A stretch of 64,000 nucleotides of DNA from Allocoleopsis franciscana PCC 7113. Its GTDB lineage: Bacteria > Cyanobacteriota > Cyanobacteriia > Cyanobacteriales > Coleofasciculaceae. The stretch lies in NCBI RefSeq assembly GCF_000317515.1, contig NC_019738.1, positions 223,501 to 287,500 on the forward strand. Reading direction: 5' to 3'. Of the stretch, positions 44,362 to 53,598 are shown one piece after another. The translations under genes and the position numbers were made by a program. How positions within the stretch are numbered: the stretch's first letter is position 1; each line of letters opens with the position of its first letter. The notes beneath the pieces were generated by a model that was not told the DNA's origin, did no database searches, and worked only from the letters and a program-made list of their open reading frames with translations.

Positions 44362-45840
44362 TTAAAACTGACGCGACCAGTTTTTAGGCCAACGCTCAAC
44401 AACCACTTTTGTTTGCGTAAAGAACTCTACCGCGTCTCGTCCCTGACCGTGTAAATCTCCATAAAAACTTTCCTTCCAGCCACTAAAAGGAAAGAAGGCC
44501 ATTGGTGCCGCGACGCCAATATTAATCCCAATATTTCCCGCTTCTGCCTCATAACGAAACTGCCGTGCCGCTGCACCACTATTGGTGAACAAACAAGCCA
44601 TATTTCCCCATTGACCACTATTCACTAATGCGATCGCATCTTCTATTGTCTCCAAGTGCATCAACCCTAACACTGGACCAAAGATTTCAGTCCGGGCAAT
44701 TTCACTTTTTGGGTCTACATTTTGCAGAATGGTGGGTCGAATAAAGTTACCCTGTTCGTAACCGGAAACCTTTAGATTTCGTCCGTCTACTAATACCTTC
44801 GCCCCTTCATCTGCTCCCTGTTGAATTAATCCCTCAATTCGCGCTTTACTTTGAGAGGTAATAACCGGACCCATTTGTACACCATCATCCAAGCCAAAGC
44901 CAACGACTCTGGTTTGTGCTGCATTGGCGATCGCATCTGTAAAAATATGCCGTGCTTCTCCCACTGTAACCGCCACCGATGCCGCTAAACAACGCTGTCC
45001 CGCACAGCCAAAGGCACTATCGGCAGCAATTCGGGTGGTCATTTCCATATCCGCATCGGGGAGGATAATAATCGGATTTTTCGCTCCTCCCTGACATTGC
45101 ATCCGCTTGCCATGTGCCGCCCCTTTGCTATAAACGTATTGAGCTACGGGTGAAGAACCAACAAAGCTAATGGCGCGAATTGTAGGATGTTCTAAGATTG
45201 CATCAACAACTTCTTTCGCCCCATTCACCAAATTAACCACACCCTTGGGCAATCCGGTTTTTTCGAGTAATTCAAACACCTTTTGTAGCGTCAACGGGAC
45301 TTTTTCTGAGGGTTTGATAATACAAGTATTGCCACAAGCGATCGCATAGGGCATGAACCAAAACGGAATCATGCCAGGGAAATTAAACGGAGCAATAATT
45401 GCTGTCACTCCCATCGGTTGACGAATCATCATTTCGTCAATGCCACGCGCCACATCTTCTAAGTTGTACCCCTGCATCAGCATGGGAATACCACAGGCAA
45501 CTTCTACATTCTCGATCGCCCGTTGCCACTCGGCTTTTGATTCTCCATAGGTTTTCCCACATTCGAGGGTAATGGTGCGGGATAACTCTTCGATATGGTC
45601 TTCGAGTAAGAATTTGAGTTTGAACAGGTATTGGATGCGATCGGTGGGAGGGACGCGCCGCCAACTCTTGAAAGCATCAGCAGCCGCTTGGGTAGCCGCC
45701 TCCACATCACTTTTCGGTGACAGAGGCACCTGAGTGAGTACCTCAGCAGTAGCAGGGTTCACCACATTCAAAAATTCACTCGCTTGGGAGATGCACCACT
45801 CCCCATTGATGTAGTTAGGTAGGGGATTTTTATAAGACAC
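44362..45840 (-). CDS. mmsA: Methylmalonate-semialdehyde dehydrogenase (CoA-acylating)
   Basis: 492 residues of the aldehyde-dehydrogenase superfamily. The NAD site is [13 protein letters not shown]...KPSEKVPLT, the glycine segment [15 protein letters not shown] and the nucleophile GCAGQRCLA (C284). The usual general-base Glu region reads QCQGGAKN, without the Glu, as in CoA-dependent MmsA/IolA enzymes. It acts in valine and possibly inositol or beta-alanine breakdown, making propionyl- or acetyl-CoA. Translation starts at GTG. No other valine-degradation gene is nearby. Confidence 0.93.
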   Translation of the reverse strand: MSYKNPLPNYINGEWCISQASEFLNVVNPATAEVLTQVPLSPKSDVEAATQAAADAFKSWRRVPPTDRIQYLFKLKFLLEDHIEELSRTITLECGKTYGESKAEWQRAIENVEVACGIPMLMQGYNLEDVARGIDEMMIRQPMGVTAIIAPFNFPGMIPFWFMPYAIACGNTCIIKPSEKVPLTLQKVFELLEKTGLPKGVVNLVNGAKEVVDAILEHPTIRAISFVGSSPVAQYVYSKGAAHGKRMQCQGGAKNPIIILPDADMEMTTRIAADSAFGCAGQRCLAASVAVTVGEARHIFTDAIANAAQTRVVGFGLDDGVQMGPVITSQSKARIEGLIQQGADEGAKVLVDGRNLKVSGYEQGNFIRPTILQNVDPKSEIARTEIFGPVLGLMHLETIEDAIALVNSGQWGNMACLFTNSGAAARQFRYEAEAGNIGINIGVAAPMAFFPFSGWKESFYGDLHGQGRDAVEFFTQTKVVVERWPKNWSRQF

Positions 45841-46154
45841 AGCGGTTGTTAGAGAGCATATCTTAAAGATGCTACTACCTTTGAGCAGGAACAGCGATCG
45901 AGTTTATGCACCCTTGGCACACTTAGCGAGACTCAGTGTTTTCCTGTCCTGAATCGGGTATTGCACCGAGTTGTTACATGAAGCTTAAGCGATCAATACC
46001 TGCACACCCAGTTGTTTATTCCCATGAATTCTGGGATAGGTTCTTAGTATAGGAGAGGGGATACACCTGGGATTAGCATGGAAAGAGGGAGACCTACCAG
46101 GCGTTCTGTTGCAATAGATTGAGTCTTGGTCGGATTAGCTTTGGGGAGAGAAAG
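45841..46154. other. Divergent promoter region, mmsA / GTPase gene
   Basis: 314 bp. TATAGGAGAGGGG and similar purine runs are present, but nothing distinctive; both promoters must be here. Confidence 0.4.
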
Positions 46155-47645
46155 ATGTCTGTCAATTTACAGCGACCGATTTTAGTGGGAGGAGTTGGCT
46201 TATCAGTGTCACTCTGGCTGTTGCAGAGTTTTCATGACTCGGTCGGTCAAGTGGGTGAGTTTGGGATGTTAGGTGCCGTCGCACTCGGCGCTGGTTTATG
46301 GTTGTTTGGCAAGAAAACCTCTAAAAACCTTGATTTGTCGCTGACGGCAGCACCGGTAGACAGGGAGACGGTGGAAAAAGCGATCGCCAAAGCCCAAACC
46401 CTGATTAAGCTGCTGGAAACAGAATCCGAAAATCATGCTTCCCTTCCCCAGTTACGGCAACGACTGACTCAGCTAACCCCAGAGTTAGATCGGCAGAAGA
46501 TACAAATTGCAGTCACTGGGGGTAGGAGTGTTGGTAAAACCAAGTTGGTTCAAGTCTTGGAGTCTAGCTGGTTACATCAACAGCCGCAAGCTCTGAGTTT
46601 AAAAGAAACACCGGCCTTGTTTGTGGGCACGGATACCGATGTTGCCGCAGAAACTATCGCTAGAGAGATGGCTTTTTCCTCTGATTTGCTGTTATTTGTC
46701 ACGGCAGGCGATCTGACGGATACTGAGTTTCAAATTTTGCAGCAACTCAAAGCCGCGAATCAGCGAGTAATGCTGGTGTTTAATAAACAAGACCAGTATT
46801 TACCCACCGAACGAGCCAGTGTGTTGCAACAGTTGCGGCAACGGATGGCGGGACGATTGGCAGCAGAGGATGTAGTTGCGATCGCATCTCATCCTTCCCC
46901 CCTGAAAGTACGTCAGCATCAGGCTGATGCATCGGTGCAAGAGTGGATGGAAGAACAAACCCCCGATCTGACGGTACTTACGGAGCGATTAAGTTCCATC
47001 ATTGCTCAAGAAGAGCGGCAATTAGTCTGGGCAACCACAATCCGGGAAGCAGCAGCACTGAAGGCTGAGGTGAAAGCGGCATTAAATCAAGTCAGACGCG
47101 ATCGCGCTTTACCCATCATTGAGCAGTATCAGTGGATTGCGGCAGCGGCGGCGTTTGCTAACCCGGTTCCGGCGCTGGATTTGCTGGCAACGGCGGCGAT
47201 TAGTGCTCAGGTGGTGAGTGATTTAGGCGCGATTTATCAGCAAAAGTTTTCGTTGCAACAAGCCCAAGCAGCGGCTAAAACTTTGGGCAGTTTGATGCTG
47301 AAGTTGGGTTTGGTGGAGCTTTCCACGCAAGCGATCGGCAGTATTCTCAAAGGGAATGCCTTCACTTACGTTGCCGGGGGAGCGGTGCAGGGGGTGAGCG
47401 CGGCTTATTTAACCCGATTGGCGGGTTTGAGTCTGATTGAGTACTTCCAAGAGCAAGAGGTTAGCGAAACTACGGGGCAAGCGTTTAACCTGGAGCGACT
47501 GGGACAGAAGCTGCAAGCGGTGTTCCAACAAAATCAGAGGACATCATTTTTGCAGGGATTTGTCAAGCAGGTGGTAGGGCGTCTGATACCGGAAGCGCCT
47601 CAGCCTCAACCGACGGGTTCTGAAACGGCGGCAACGGCTGTTTAA
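46155..47645 (+). CDS. P-loop GTPase with membrane-associated C-terminal region (DUF697-like)
   Basis: 496 residues. Two N-terminal membrane spans (PILVGGVGLSVSLWLL; GAVALGAGLWLF) are followed by a G domain with P-loop GGRSVGKT (122-129) and NKQD (210-213), then a helical region with AAAAAFANPVPALDLLATAAISAQ that is typical of DUF697/YcjF-like proteins. Such GTPases are common in cyanobacteria and plastids and are linked to membrane or envelope processes; the precise role is unknown. The ATG with GGGGAGAG upstream is used instead of a TTG at 46119. Confidence 0.83.
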   Translation: MSVNLQRPILVGGVGLSVSLWLLQSFHDSVGQVGEFGMLGAVALGAGLWLFGKKTSKNLDLSLTAAPVDRETVEKAIAKAQTLIKLLETESENHASLPQLRQRLTQLTPELDRQKIQIAVTGGRSVGKTKLVQVLESSWLHQQPQALSLKETPALFVGTDTDVAAETIAREMAFSSDLLLFVTAGDLTDTEFQILQQLKAANQRVMLVFNKQDQYLPTERASVLQQLRQRMAGRLAAEDVVAIASHPSPLKVRQHQADASVQEWMEEQTPDLTVLTERLSSIIAQEERQLVWATTIREAAALKAEVKAALNQVRRDRALPIIEQYQWIAAAAAFANPVPALDLLATAAISAQVVSDLGAIYQQKFSLQQAQAAAKTLGSLMLKLGLVELSTQAIGSILKGNAFTYVAGGAVQGVSAAYLTRLAGLSLIEYFQEQEVSETTGQAFNLERLGQKLQAVFQQNQRTSFLQGFVKQVVGRLIPEAPQPQPTGSETAATAV

Positions 47646-47660
47646 TCGGGAATGTTTTGG

Positions 47661-47684
47661 TAGGGTGCGTCGTGACGCACCCTA
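47661..47684. repeat. Extragenic palindrome, possible terminator
   Basis: TAGGGTGCGTC-GT-GACGCACCCTA, 11-bp arms, followed by TGTTTT. GGTGCGT...ACGCACC palindromes recur between genes in many cyanobacteria. It sits 15 bp after the GTPase stop and may help end the transcript. Confidence 0.7.
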
Positions 47685-47774
47685 TGTTTTCCCAGCGTTT
47701 TGTCCAAATTTGGTTTAAAAACGGGTAACTTTTCTCGTCATACCCCTTACCAAGGGGAGGGCTGGGGTGGGGTT

Positions 47775-48032
47775 TCAACGATGAAGTGGTTCCTGAATCT
47801 CTTGGGCGTCCGTTTCTTCCATCGGCACGTCGAACATGATTTCAAAAGGAACCGTTGGGAGCATTTGCTTGAGTACTCGCAGATGTCCTTCTGCATCAAT
47901 TCGGCGGCGGAAGCGTCCGACAATTTTGGAGCGCATATTCGGAAATGGGCGGATGATGCACCAAGGATGGAGCCGTTCTAGTAAGGTGTCTGAGCCAAAT
48001 CGGGTTGACCTGGCTGAAAATGGTTTTTTCAT
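47775..48032 (-). CDS. Small conserved hypothetical protein
   Basis: 85 residues, starting MKKPFSARSTRFGSDTLLER, then HPWCIIRPFPNMRSKIVGRF and FDVPMEETDAQEIQEPL. The amino-acid make-up (amphipathic, Arg-rich, no low complexity) looks like a genuine cyanobacterial small protein of unknown function; the frame is clean over its whole length. A weak ribosome site precedes the ATG. It is convergent with the GTPase gene. Confidence 0.5.
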   Translation of the reverse strand: MKKPFSARSTRFGSDTLLERLHPWCIIRPFPNMRSKIVGRFRRRIDAEGHLRVLKQMLPTVPFEIMFDVPMEETDAQEIQEPLHR

Positions 48033-48279
48033 GGGACATTAGAAGATAGATTGTGTGGGCGATCGCACTTTTACGCGATCGCTTTTTTCTGCAATCAAGC
48101 CGAAGTCTCAGTCATGAGGCAGCAGACAGCCATGCGAAGTTCAGCCCAATAGCTGTCCGCTCCTCTGGCACACTAGGTAAGGGCAGAAAACTAAGATTAA
48201 CCGTCGATGGCGGCTTTCCGAGTCGTCTTCTCTTACTCGCTTTAGTACTTCGACTTTTGTGTAACTGCTTTAGTCTATA

Positions 48280-48507
48280 ATGGAAACGAAAAGAGATCAA
48301 CCATTGACCCTTGCACAATTAAGGGAACGTGCCAATTTCACTCAGGCACAGCTAGCAGTTACTATGGGCGTGAGCGTTTCAACCGTTAGTGATTGGGAGA
48401 ATGGCAAGAAGGAGCCACGGCTAAAGCACTTTAGGCTTTTAATGGAGTTTCTTGGCTGCACGTTTGAGGAACTGTGTGAAGCGTTCGACCAAGTTAAACG
48501 GCGCTAG
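48280..48507 (+). CDS. Small HTH transcriptional regulator (XRE family)
   Basis: 75 residues, almost entirely one HTH_XRE domain: TLAQLRERANFTQAQLAVTM, then GVSVSTVSDWENGKKEPRL. It is similar to minimal Cro/C1-type proteins scattered through cyanobacterial genomes. A perfect TATAAT overlaps the ATG (48276-48281), so either translation begins a little downstream, the box is fortuitous, or the mRNA is leaderless. It precedes the CLC gene by 82 bp on the same strand. Target unknown. Confidence 0.75.
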   Translation: METKRDQPLTLAQLRERANFTQAQLAVTMGVSVSTVSDWENGKKEPRLKHFRLLMEFLGCTFEELCEAFDQVKRR

Positions 48508-48589
48508 CTTTTTGAGATAAAACCCTTAGCATTAAAAATATATATATTCTGTATCTTTTGCTTCACTTCATTAAATCAGGCAACAAGCA

Positions 48590-49885
48590 GTGCTACCTCA
48601 AAAGCCGCCCACTGAACCCTCTCACCGTTGGACATTCCCTCAACTCTTTGGCCTTGTCAAACGTAATCCAATCATGCTGTCACGATGGGTGATCCGCTGG
48701 GCCGTGGTTGGTACAGCTTGCGGTCTTTTCGCTGGACTGTATTGGTATATATTGGAACTCATCACTCACGCTCTGGAACAGTTTACAGGCTCAAGCCTGT
48801 TAATTGTGATGCCCCTAGCGGGATTGGTGATTGGCCTTGTGATTTATTTTTTAGGAAATCCAGGTGAAATTGCGGTAATTGTCGATAATATCCACTTTCG
48901 CGGCGGACGCTTGGATGCGCGTAAAAATCCGTCCATGCTGCTCGCTTCTTTAGTGAGCATATCAGCAGGCGGCAGTGCTGGCCCAGAAGCCCCTTTAGTA
49001 CAAGTCACGGGTTCTTTTGGCACGTGGTTTGCTGATCGCCTCAATCTGGATGGTGAAGAACTTCGCTCCATGAGTCTAGCCGCAATGGCAGGAGGTTTCA
49101 CGGCTCTGTTTGGTGCACCTCTGGGCGGTGCCATGTTTGCCCTAGAGATTTTACATCATCAGCACGTTGTGGAGTATTACGAAGCCTTACTGCCGGCGAT
49201 CGTCTCTAGTTGTGCAAGTTACTTAGTGTTTGCTGCCATTACCAAACTCGGAATTGCACCCACCTGGCATTTTCCTCATTACACCCTCGATAACATCGAT
49301 GATTTTGCTCTGGCTATTGTGTTCGGTATCGTCGGAGCCATAGCGGGATGGCTTTTTATGGCGATTTTCCGAGGATGCGATCGCTTATTTGCCAAGATTC
49401 CCGGCCCCATTTATGTGCGAACCACTGTAGCAGGCTTAGGATTGGGGGGTTTTGGGGCTGTTTTGCCTCTAACCCGTTATTTTGGACACCAAGAGTTAGA
49501 GGCGGTTCTCGATGGTTCTTTTCCTGTCTTCTTCCTATTGGGTTTAGCGTTTGCCAAAATGGCGACAATCAGCCTTACCGTCACAGGAGGCTGGCGAGGC
49601 GGGTTTATTATTCCCATCTTTTTCACGGGTGCTTGTCTGGGTAAGGCGATCGCGGCTTTAATCCCAGGAATGAATCCGGCTTTGGCGATGATTTGCACAA
49701 TGGCAGCGCTAAATGCCGCAGTGACACGCACACCGATTAGTACAACCTTACTCCTCTCCAAACTCACTAATTTTGCCCCTTTCACCCCCATCTTGTTTGC
49801 CAGTTTAGTCGGGTTTTTCCTCGCGCCTAAAGTGCCCCTGATCACTTCACAACTCAAATCTCATCCAGAAGCAATTGCTGAGTGA
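48590..49885 (+). CDS. CLC-family chloride channel/transporter
   Basis: 431 residues, ten or more membrane helices. The selectivity/gating region GGSAGPEAPLVQ aligns with GxxxGREGPxVQ, giving the gating Glu at 133. The later GGWRGGFIIPIFFTGACLG is the third chloride-binding region. The segment equivalent to E. coli FIIEEMR reads FALEILH, so the internal proton Glu is replaced by Ile, which argues for a channel rather than a Cl-/H+ exchanger. GTG start; ATG 48674 is an alternative. It lies downstream of the small HTH gene. Confidence 0.9.
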   Translation: MLPQKPPTEPSHRWTFPQLFGLVKRNPIMLSRWVIRWAVVGTACGLFAGLYWYILELITHALEQFTGSSLLIVMPLAGLVIGLVIYFLGNPGEIAVIVDNIHFRGGRLDARKNPSMLLASLVSISAGGSAGPEAPLVQVTGSFGTWFADRLNLDGEELRSMSLAAMAGGFTALFGAPLGGAMFALEILHHQHVVEYYEALLPAIVSSCASYLVFAAITKLGIAPTWHFPHYTLDNIDDFALAIVFGIVGAIAGWLFMAIFRGCDRLFAKIPGPIYVRTTVAGLGLGGFGAVLPLTRYFGHQELEAVLDGSFPVFFLLGLAFAKMATISLTVTGGWRGGFIIPIFFTGACLGKAIAALIPGMNPALAMICTMAALNAAVTRTPISTTLLLSKLTNFAPFTPILFASLVGFFLAPKVPLITSQLKSHPEAIAE

Positions 49886-50155
49886 GAACTTTTTCAAACA
49901 CGTCTGCTATGCCGTGCTTTTAAACCTCCCAGACCCCAAACCCCAACTCTATGCCCGTAAGGAATAGGCTATCCGCCTAGCCAACAAGGATTTATGGGAA
50001 AAAGCAACAGGTTATAATTTCCTGCTTAAAACCGTCTCCATCCGCCACGATGTAACCGTGGGGACACAAGCACGGTAATTAAACATTCTCGTGATTACTG
50101 TGTTGTTAAATTTAAACACTGCCACACGAGGACACCTATGCCAATCCAGGTAACG

Positions 50156-50368
50156 TTACTTCCCTTTCATGAGTTCGGGAATGATCAGGCTAAACAAGAT
50201 GCCAAATGCAACTAACGCAATTACTTGTTCTCGATTCAAGAGCGTAGGCTGTGCAATAGCGATGATGCCTAAGACAACCAATCCCAGGATGATTTCCTTG
50301 GACAGAAGATTGGGCATCACAAGGGTCGTGATAATAAAAAAGGCAATCAATGCAATGGCTGTTTCCAT
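50156..50368 (-). CDS. Small two-span membrane protein
   Basis: 70 residues, strongly hydrophobic, with two similar halves (LLSKEIILGLVVLGIIAIAQ and LLNREQVIALVAFGILFSLI). The ATG is preceded by CCGGAG. It has no family assignment. The intact hydrophobic pattern and internal duplication suggest a real gene, but it is short and unconfirmed. Confidence 0.4.
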   Translation of the reverse strand: METAIALIAFFIITTLVMPNLLSKEIILGLVVLGIIAIAQPTLLNREQVIALVAFGILFSLIIPELMKGK

Positions 50369-50687
50369 TTTGGCTGTTTTCTCCGGAGCGAAATTAATGC
50401 GTTCGCGCTTTGCTGCTGCCCTGCAATCTTACTTTAATTCCTAATCTCCAAAAATATCTCAAAAAAGTACCGAAGTTCTTAGAAAGTAACGCTGGGTTTA
50501 TTTTTTCAGTAGTCGTCGTTGCATGAGTCATGACTCCCAGCGACACCGACTGAGAGTCCCGAATTGTGTTAAAATTTTAAGAGAAAGTAACAATATTTGG
50601 CAACTCTATGCTTGAAAAGTGGCATTTTTTGCAGCTTTTCTCTATTTTGCTGCCATTTTCTTGAATTTTAATGGAGTTTTTCGTTCT
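50369..50687. other. gyrA promoter region
   Basis: 319 bp divergent between the small membrane protein and gyrA. It contains an in-frame extension of gyrA upstream to 50619, judged non-coding. AT-rich, no further structure. Confidence 0.45.
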
Positions 50688-53303
50688 ATGAGTACCTCCC
50701 AGGAGCGAATTGTCCCGACAAATCTGCGGAACGAGATGCAACAGTCATACCTAGAATACGCGATGAGCGTGATTGTAGGTCGGGCGCTGCCGGATGCTAG
50801 GGATGGACTCAAGCCAGTACATCGGCGGATTCTCTATGCCATGCATGAGCTGGGTCTTACACCAGACCGCCCGTTTCGGAAATGCGCCCGTGTCGTGGGA
50901 GAAGTGTTGGGTAAGTATCACCCTCATGGAGATACCGCCGTTTATGACGCCTTAGTGCGGATGGCTCAGGATTTCTCCATGCGAGCGCCCCTCATCAACG
51001 GGCACGGTAACTTTGGCTCGGTGGACAACGACCCACCAGCAGCAATGCGTTACACCGAGTGTCGCTTGCGTCCCATAGCCACAGACGCCATGCTGCGGGA
51101 TATTGAGTCAGAAACCGTAGACTTCATCGATAACTTCGACGGTTCCCAGCAAGAACCCACCGTCTTACCCGCCCGTATCCCGCAGTTACTGCTTAATGGT
51201 TCCAGTGGAATTGCCGTGGGGATGGCAACCAATATTCCCCCCCACAACCTGGGAGAATTAATTGATGGCGTGCTGGCATTAATTCATAATCCCGACATAA
51301 CGGATTTGGAGTTAATGCGGTATATTCCTGGCCCTGACTTTCCCACAGGAGGTCAGATTCTGGGAACCGCCGGGATCAAAGAAGCCTTTACCACCGGTCG
51401 CGGTTCGATCACGATGCGGGGCGTTGCCCAGATTGAAACCATTGAACATCGTGGGCGTCCAGACCGAGAAGCCATCATTATCACAGAGTTGCCTTACCAA
51501 ACCAATAAGGCAGCGCTGATCGAGAAGATTGCGGAAATGGTCAATGATAAGCGAATTGAAGGCATTTCCGATATTCGGGATGAAAGCGATCGCGACGGGA
51601 TGCGGATCGTCATTGAACTCAAACGCGATGCCTATCCTCGTGTTGTACTCAACAACCTCTACAAACAAACGCCCATACAGATGAACTTTGGGGCGAATAT
51701 GCTGGCGTTGGTGAACAATGAACCCCAGCTTTTAAGCCTCAAGAAGTTCTTGAGCGTCTTCTTGGATTTCCGGATTGAGACGATTACCCGACGGACTCAA
51801 TACGAATTACGAAAAGCCCAAGAACGAGACCACATCCTCCAAGGGTTATTGATTGCTCTGGGCAATCTAGATCGGATTATTCAACTGATCCGCCATGCCG
51901 CAGATACTCCCACAGCTAAAGCAGAGTTAATGGAAGTCTACGGACTTTCAGAAGCCCAGGCTGACGCAATTCTGCAAATGCAACTGCGACGCCTAACTGC
52001 TCTGGAAGCCGAGAAAATTCAAGCGGAACACGAGGAATTACAAGCGAGAATTGCCGACTTAGAAGATATCCTCGCCCGCAGAAGTCGCATCCTGGAAATT
52101 ATTGAAACAGAAGTTAATCAGCTCAAAGCAACCCATGCCACACCACGCCGTACCATCATTCAACCGATGGAAGGCGAGATTGATGACACCGACCTCATTG
52201 CCAATGAGAAAGCGGTAATTCTGCTCACAGAGCAAGGTTACATCAAGCGGATGGCCGTTAACGAATTTGGGGCACAAGCCAGAGCCACTCGCGGTAAGGC
52301 AGGCACCCGGATGAAAGAGGATGACGGGGTGGAGCATTTCCTCACTTGTTGCGACCACGACAGCATTCTGTTCTTTAGTGAGCGCGGCGTTACCTACTGC
52401 CTCAAGGCATACCACATCCCCTCGGCTTCGCGCACAGCACGAGGTGTCCCCATTGTCCAGTTGCTGCCGATTCCCCGTGAGGAAAAAATCACCTCCATTG
52501 TGCCGGTGTCTGAGTTCACCGACCATGAGTATCTAGTGATGTTGACCCGTAAAGGTTACATCAAGAAAACAGCATTGGACGCTTTCAGTAATATTCGAGC
52601 CAATGGATTGATTGCCATTTCCCTGGAAGAAGGCGACCAGTTACGCTGGGTACAACGCGCCACACAAACCGACAGCATCATCATTGGGTCGCGTCAAGGG
52701 ATGGCGATTCATTTCAAGACGGATAACGACCAACTGCGTCCCCTCGGTCGTGCTACTAGGGGCGTTAAGGCCATGAAACTGCGGGCTAAAGATGAGTTGA
52801 TCAGCATGGATATTATCCCTGGTCAGGTTGTCGCCGAGATGGCAAGCGCGATTGAGGCTACTGTTGAAGAAGAAGTGGAAGACCTCAATGAGGTAAGCGA
52901 GACTGTCAACGAAGCGGTTTCCGAAGAGCAAGAGTTAGTCGTAACCGCAGGTCAAGGCCCCTGGGTACTGGTTGTCACCATGGGGGGTTATGGCAAGCGG
53001 GTGCCAGTGTCTCAGTTCCGGTTACAGAATCGGGCGGGGATGGGAATCCTGGCGACGAAGTTCCGTTTACCCAAAGACAAATTAGCCGCTTTACGGGTGG
53101 TTAATGAAGGTGATGAATTGATGATCATCACGAGTCGAGGGATTATAATTCGTCAGGCGATTAACGCGATTTCCCCCCAGTCCCGGATGGCAACAGGGGT
53201 GAGAGTGCAACGACTGGATGACGATGATGCGATCGCAGCGGTTGCCTTAGTGCCTCTCTCCGGTGAGGAGGAGGAAGTGGAAGCACTGGAAGAGTCGTTG
53301 TAA
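50688..53303 (+). CDS. gyrA: DNA gyrase subunit A
   Basis: 871 residues from the [13 protein letters not shown]. The winged-helix domain carries the catalytic Tyr122 ([10 protein letters not shown]), and the quinolone-interacting region reads [10 protein letters not shown], with Thr83 and Asp87. The tower and coiled coil follow ([15 protein letters not shown]), then the C-terminal beta-pinwheel with its GyrA box region. Between pinwheel blades there is an acidic insert of about 30 residues ([16 protein letters not shown]). The subunit cuts and reseals DNA with GyrB to introduce negative supercoils. No gyrB is nearby. Confidence 0.97.
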   Translation: MSTSQERIVPTNLRNEMQQSYLEYAMSVIVGRALPDARDGLKPVHRRILYAMHELGLTPDRPFRKCARVVGEVLGKYHPHGDTAVYDALVRMAQDFSMRAPLINGHGNFGSVDNDPPAAMRYTECRLRPIATDAMLRDIESETVDFIDNFDGSQQEPTVLPARIPQLLLNGSSGIAVGMATNIPPHNLGELIDGVLALIHNPDITDLELMRYIPGPDFPTGGQILGTAGIKEAFTTGRGSITMRGVAQIETIEHRGRPDREAIIITELPYQTNKAALIEKIAEMVNDKRIEGISDIRDESDRDGMRIVIELKRDAYPRVVLNNLYKQTPIQMNFGANMLALVNNEPQLLSLKKFLSVFLDFRIETITRRTQYELRKAQERDHILQGLLIALGNLDRIIQLIRHAADTPTAKAELMEVYGLSEAQADAILQMQLRRLTALEAEKIQAEHEELQARIADLEDILARRSRILEIIETEVNQLKATHATPRRTIIQPMEGEIDDTDLIANEKAVILLTEQGYIKRMAVNEFGAQARATRGKAGTRMKEDDGVEHFLTCCDHDSILFFSERGVTYCLKAYHIPSASRTARGVPIVQLLPIPREEKITSIVPVSEFTDHEYLVMLTRKGYIKKTALDAFSNIRANGLIAISLEEGDQLRWVQRATQTDSIIIGSRQGMAIHFKTDNDQLRPLGRATRGVKAMKLRAKDELISMDIIPGQVVAEMASAIEATVEEEVEDLNEVSETVNEAVSEEQELVVTAGQGPWVLVVTMGGYGKRVPVSQFRLQNRAGMGILATKFRLPKDKLAALRVVNEGDELMIITSRGIIIRQAINAISPQSRMATGVRVQRLDDDDAIAAVALVPLSGEEEEVEALEESL

Positions 53304-53389
53304 GGTCAAGGGGTTGAAAGGCGAGCACATTGAAAGTTGAACGTTAAAACTGAGATTCTGCACCCTTGTCAGTTAGCCCGAACACCCGC

Positions 53390-53500
53390 CCGGAGTTCAA
53401 ACTCCGGCGTCATAGCTCAAGTCCATTAAAATGGACTAAAACTCTTATCCAGTCGTCTTTAGACGAATGCGAGCTGTGAGCCAGGGAATTCATTCCCTGG
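53390..53500. repeat. Run of four short hairpins
   Basis: Four consecutive palindromes are present: CCGGAGTT/AACTCCGG (53390-53407), AGTCCAT/ATGGACT (53420-53437), TCGTCT/AGACGA (53453-53466) and CCAGGGAAT/ATTCCCTGG (53481-53500), each with a two- to four-base loop. Spacing is fairly regular (about 13-16 bp). The set lies between gyrA and lnt and resembles non-coding dispersed elements of filamentous cyanobacteria. It could also stop transcription of gyrA. Confidence 0.7.
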
Positions 53501-53598
53501 TGGGCTGTTGCGACTGGTGCAAGATGTCAGTTAAAACCATTCTTTTAACTTTCAACCGTGCAACTGTCCCACCTTCAACCCTTGAATTCGCACTCACT

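Noticed and set aside
47563-47778. 71-codon minus-strand frame over the GTPase 3' end
   Set aside because: It overlaps the real gene and the extragenic palindrome and has a repeat-like Pro/Lys composition.
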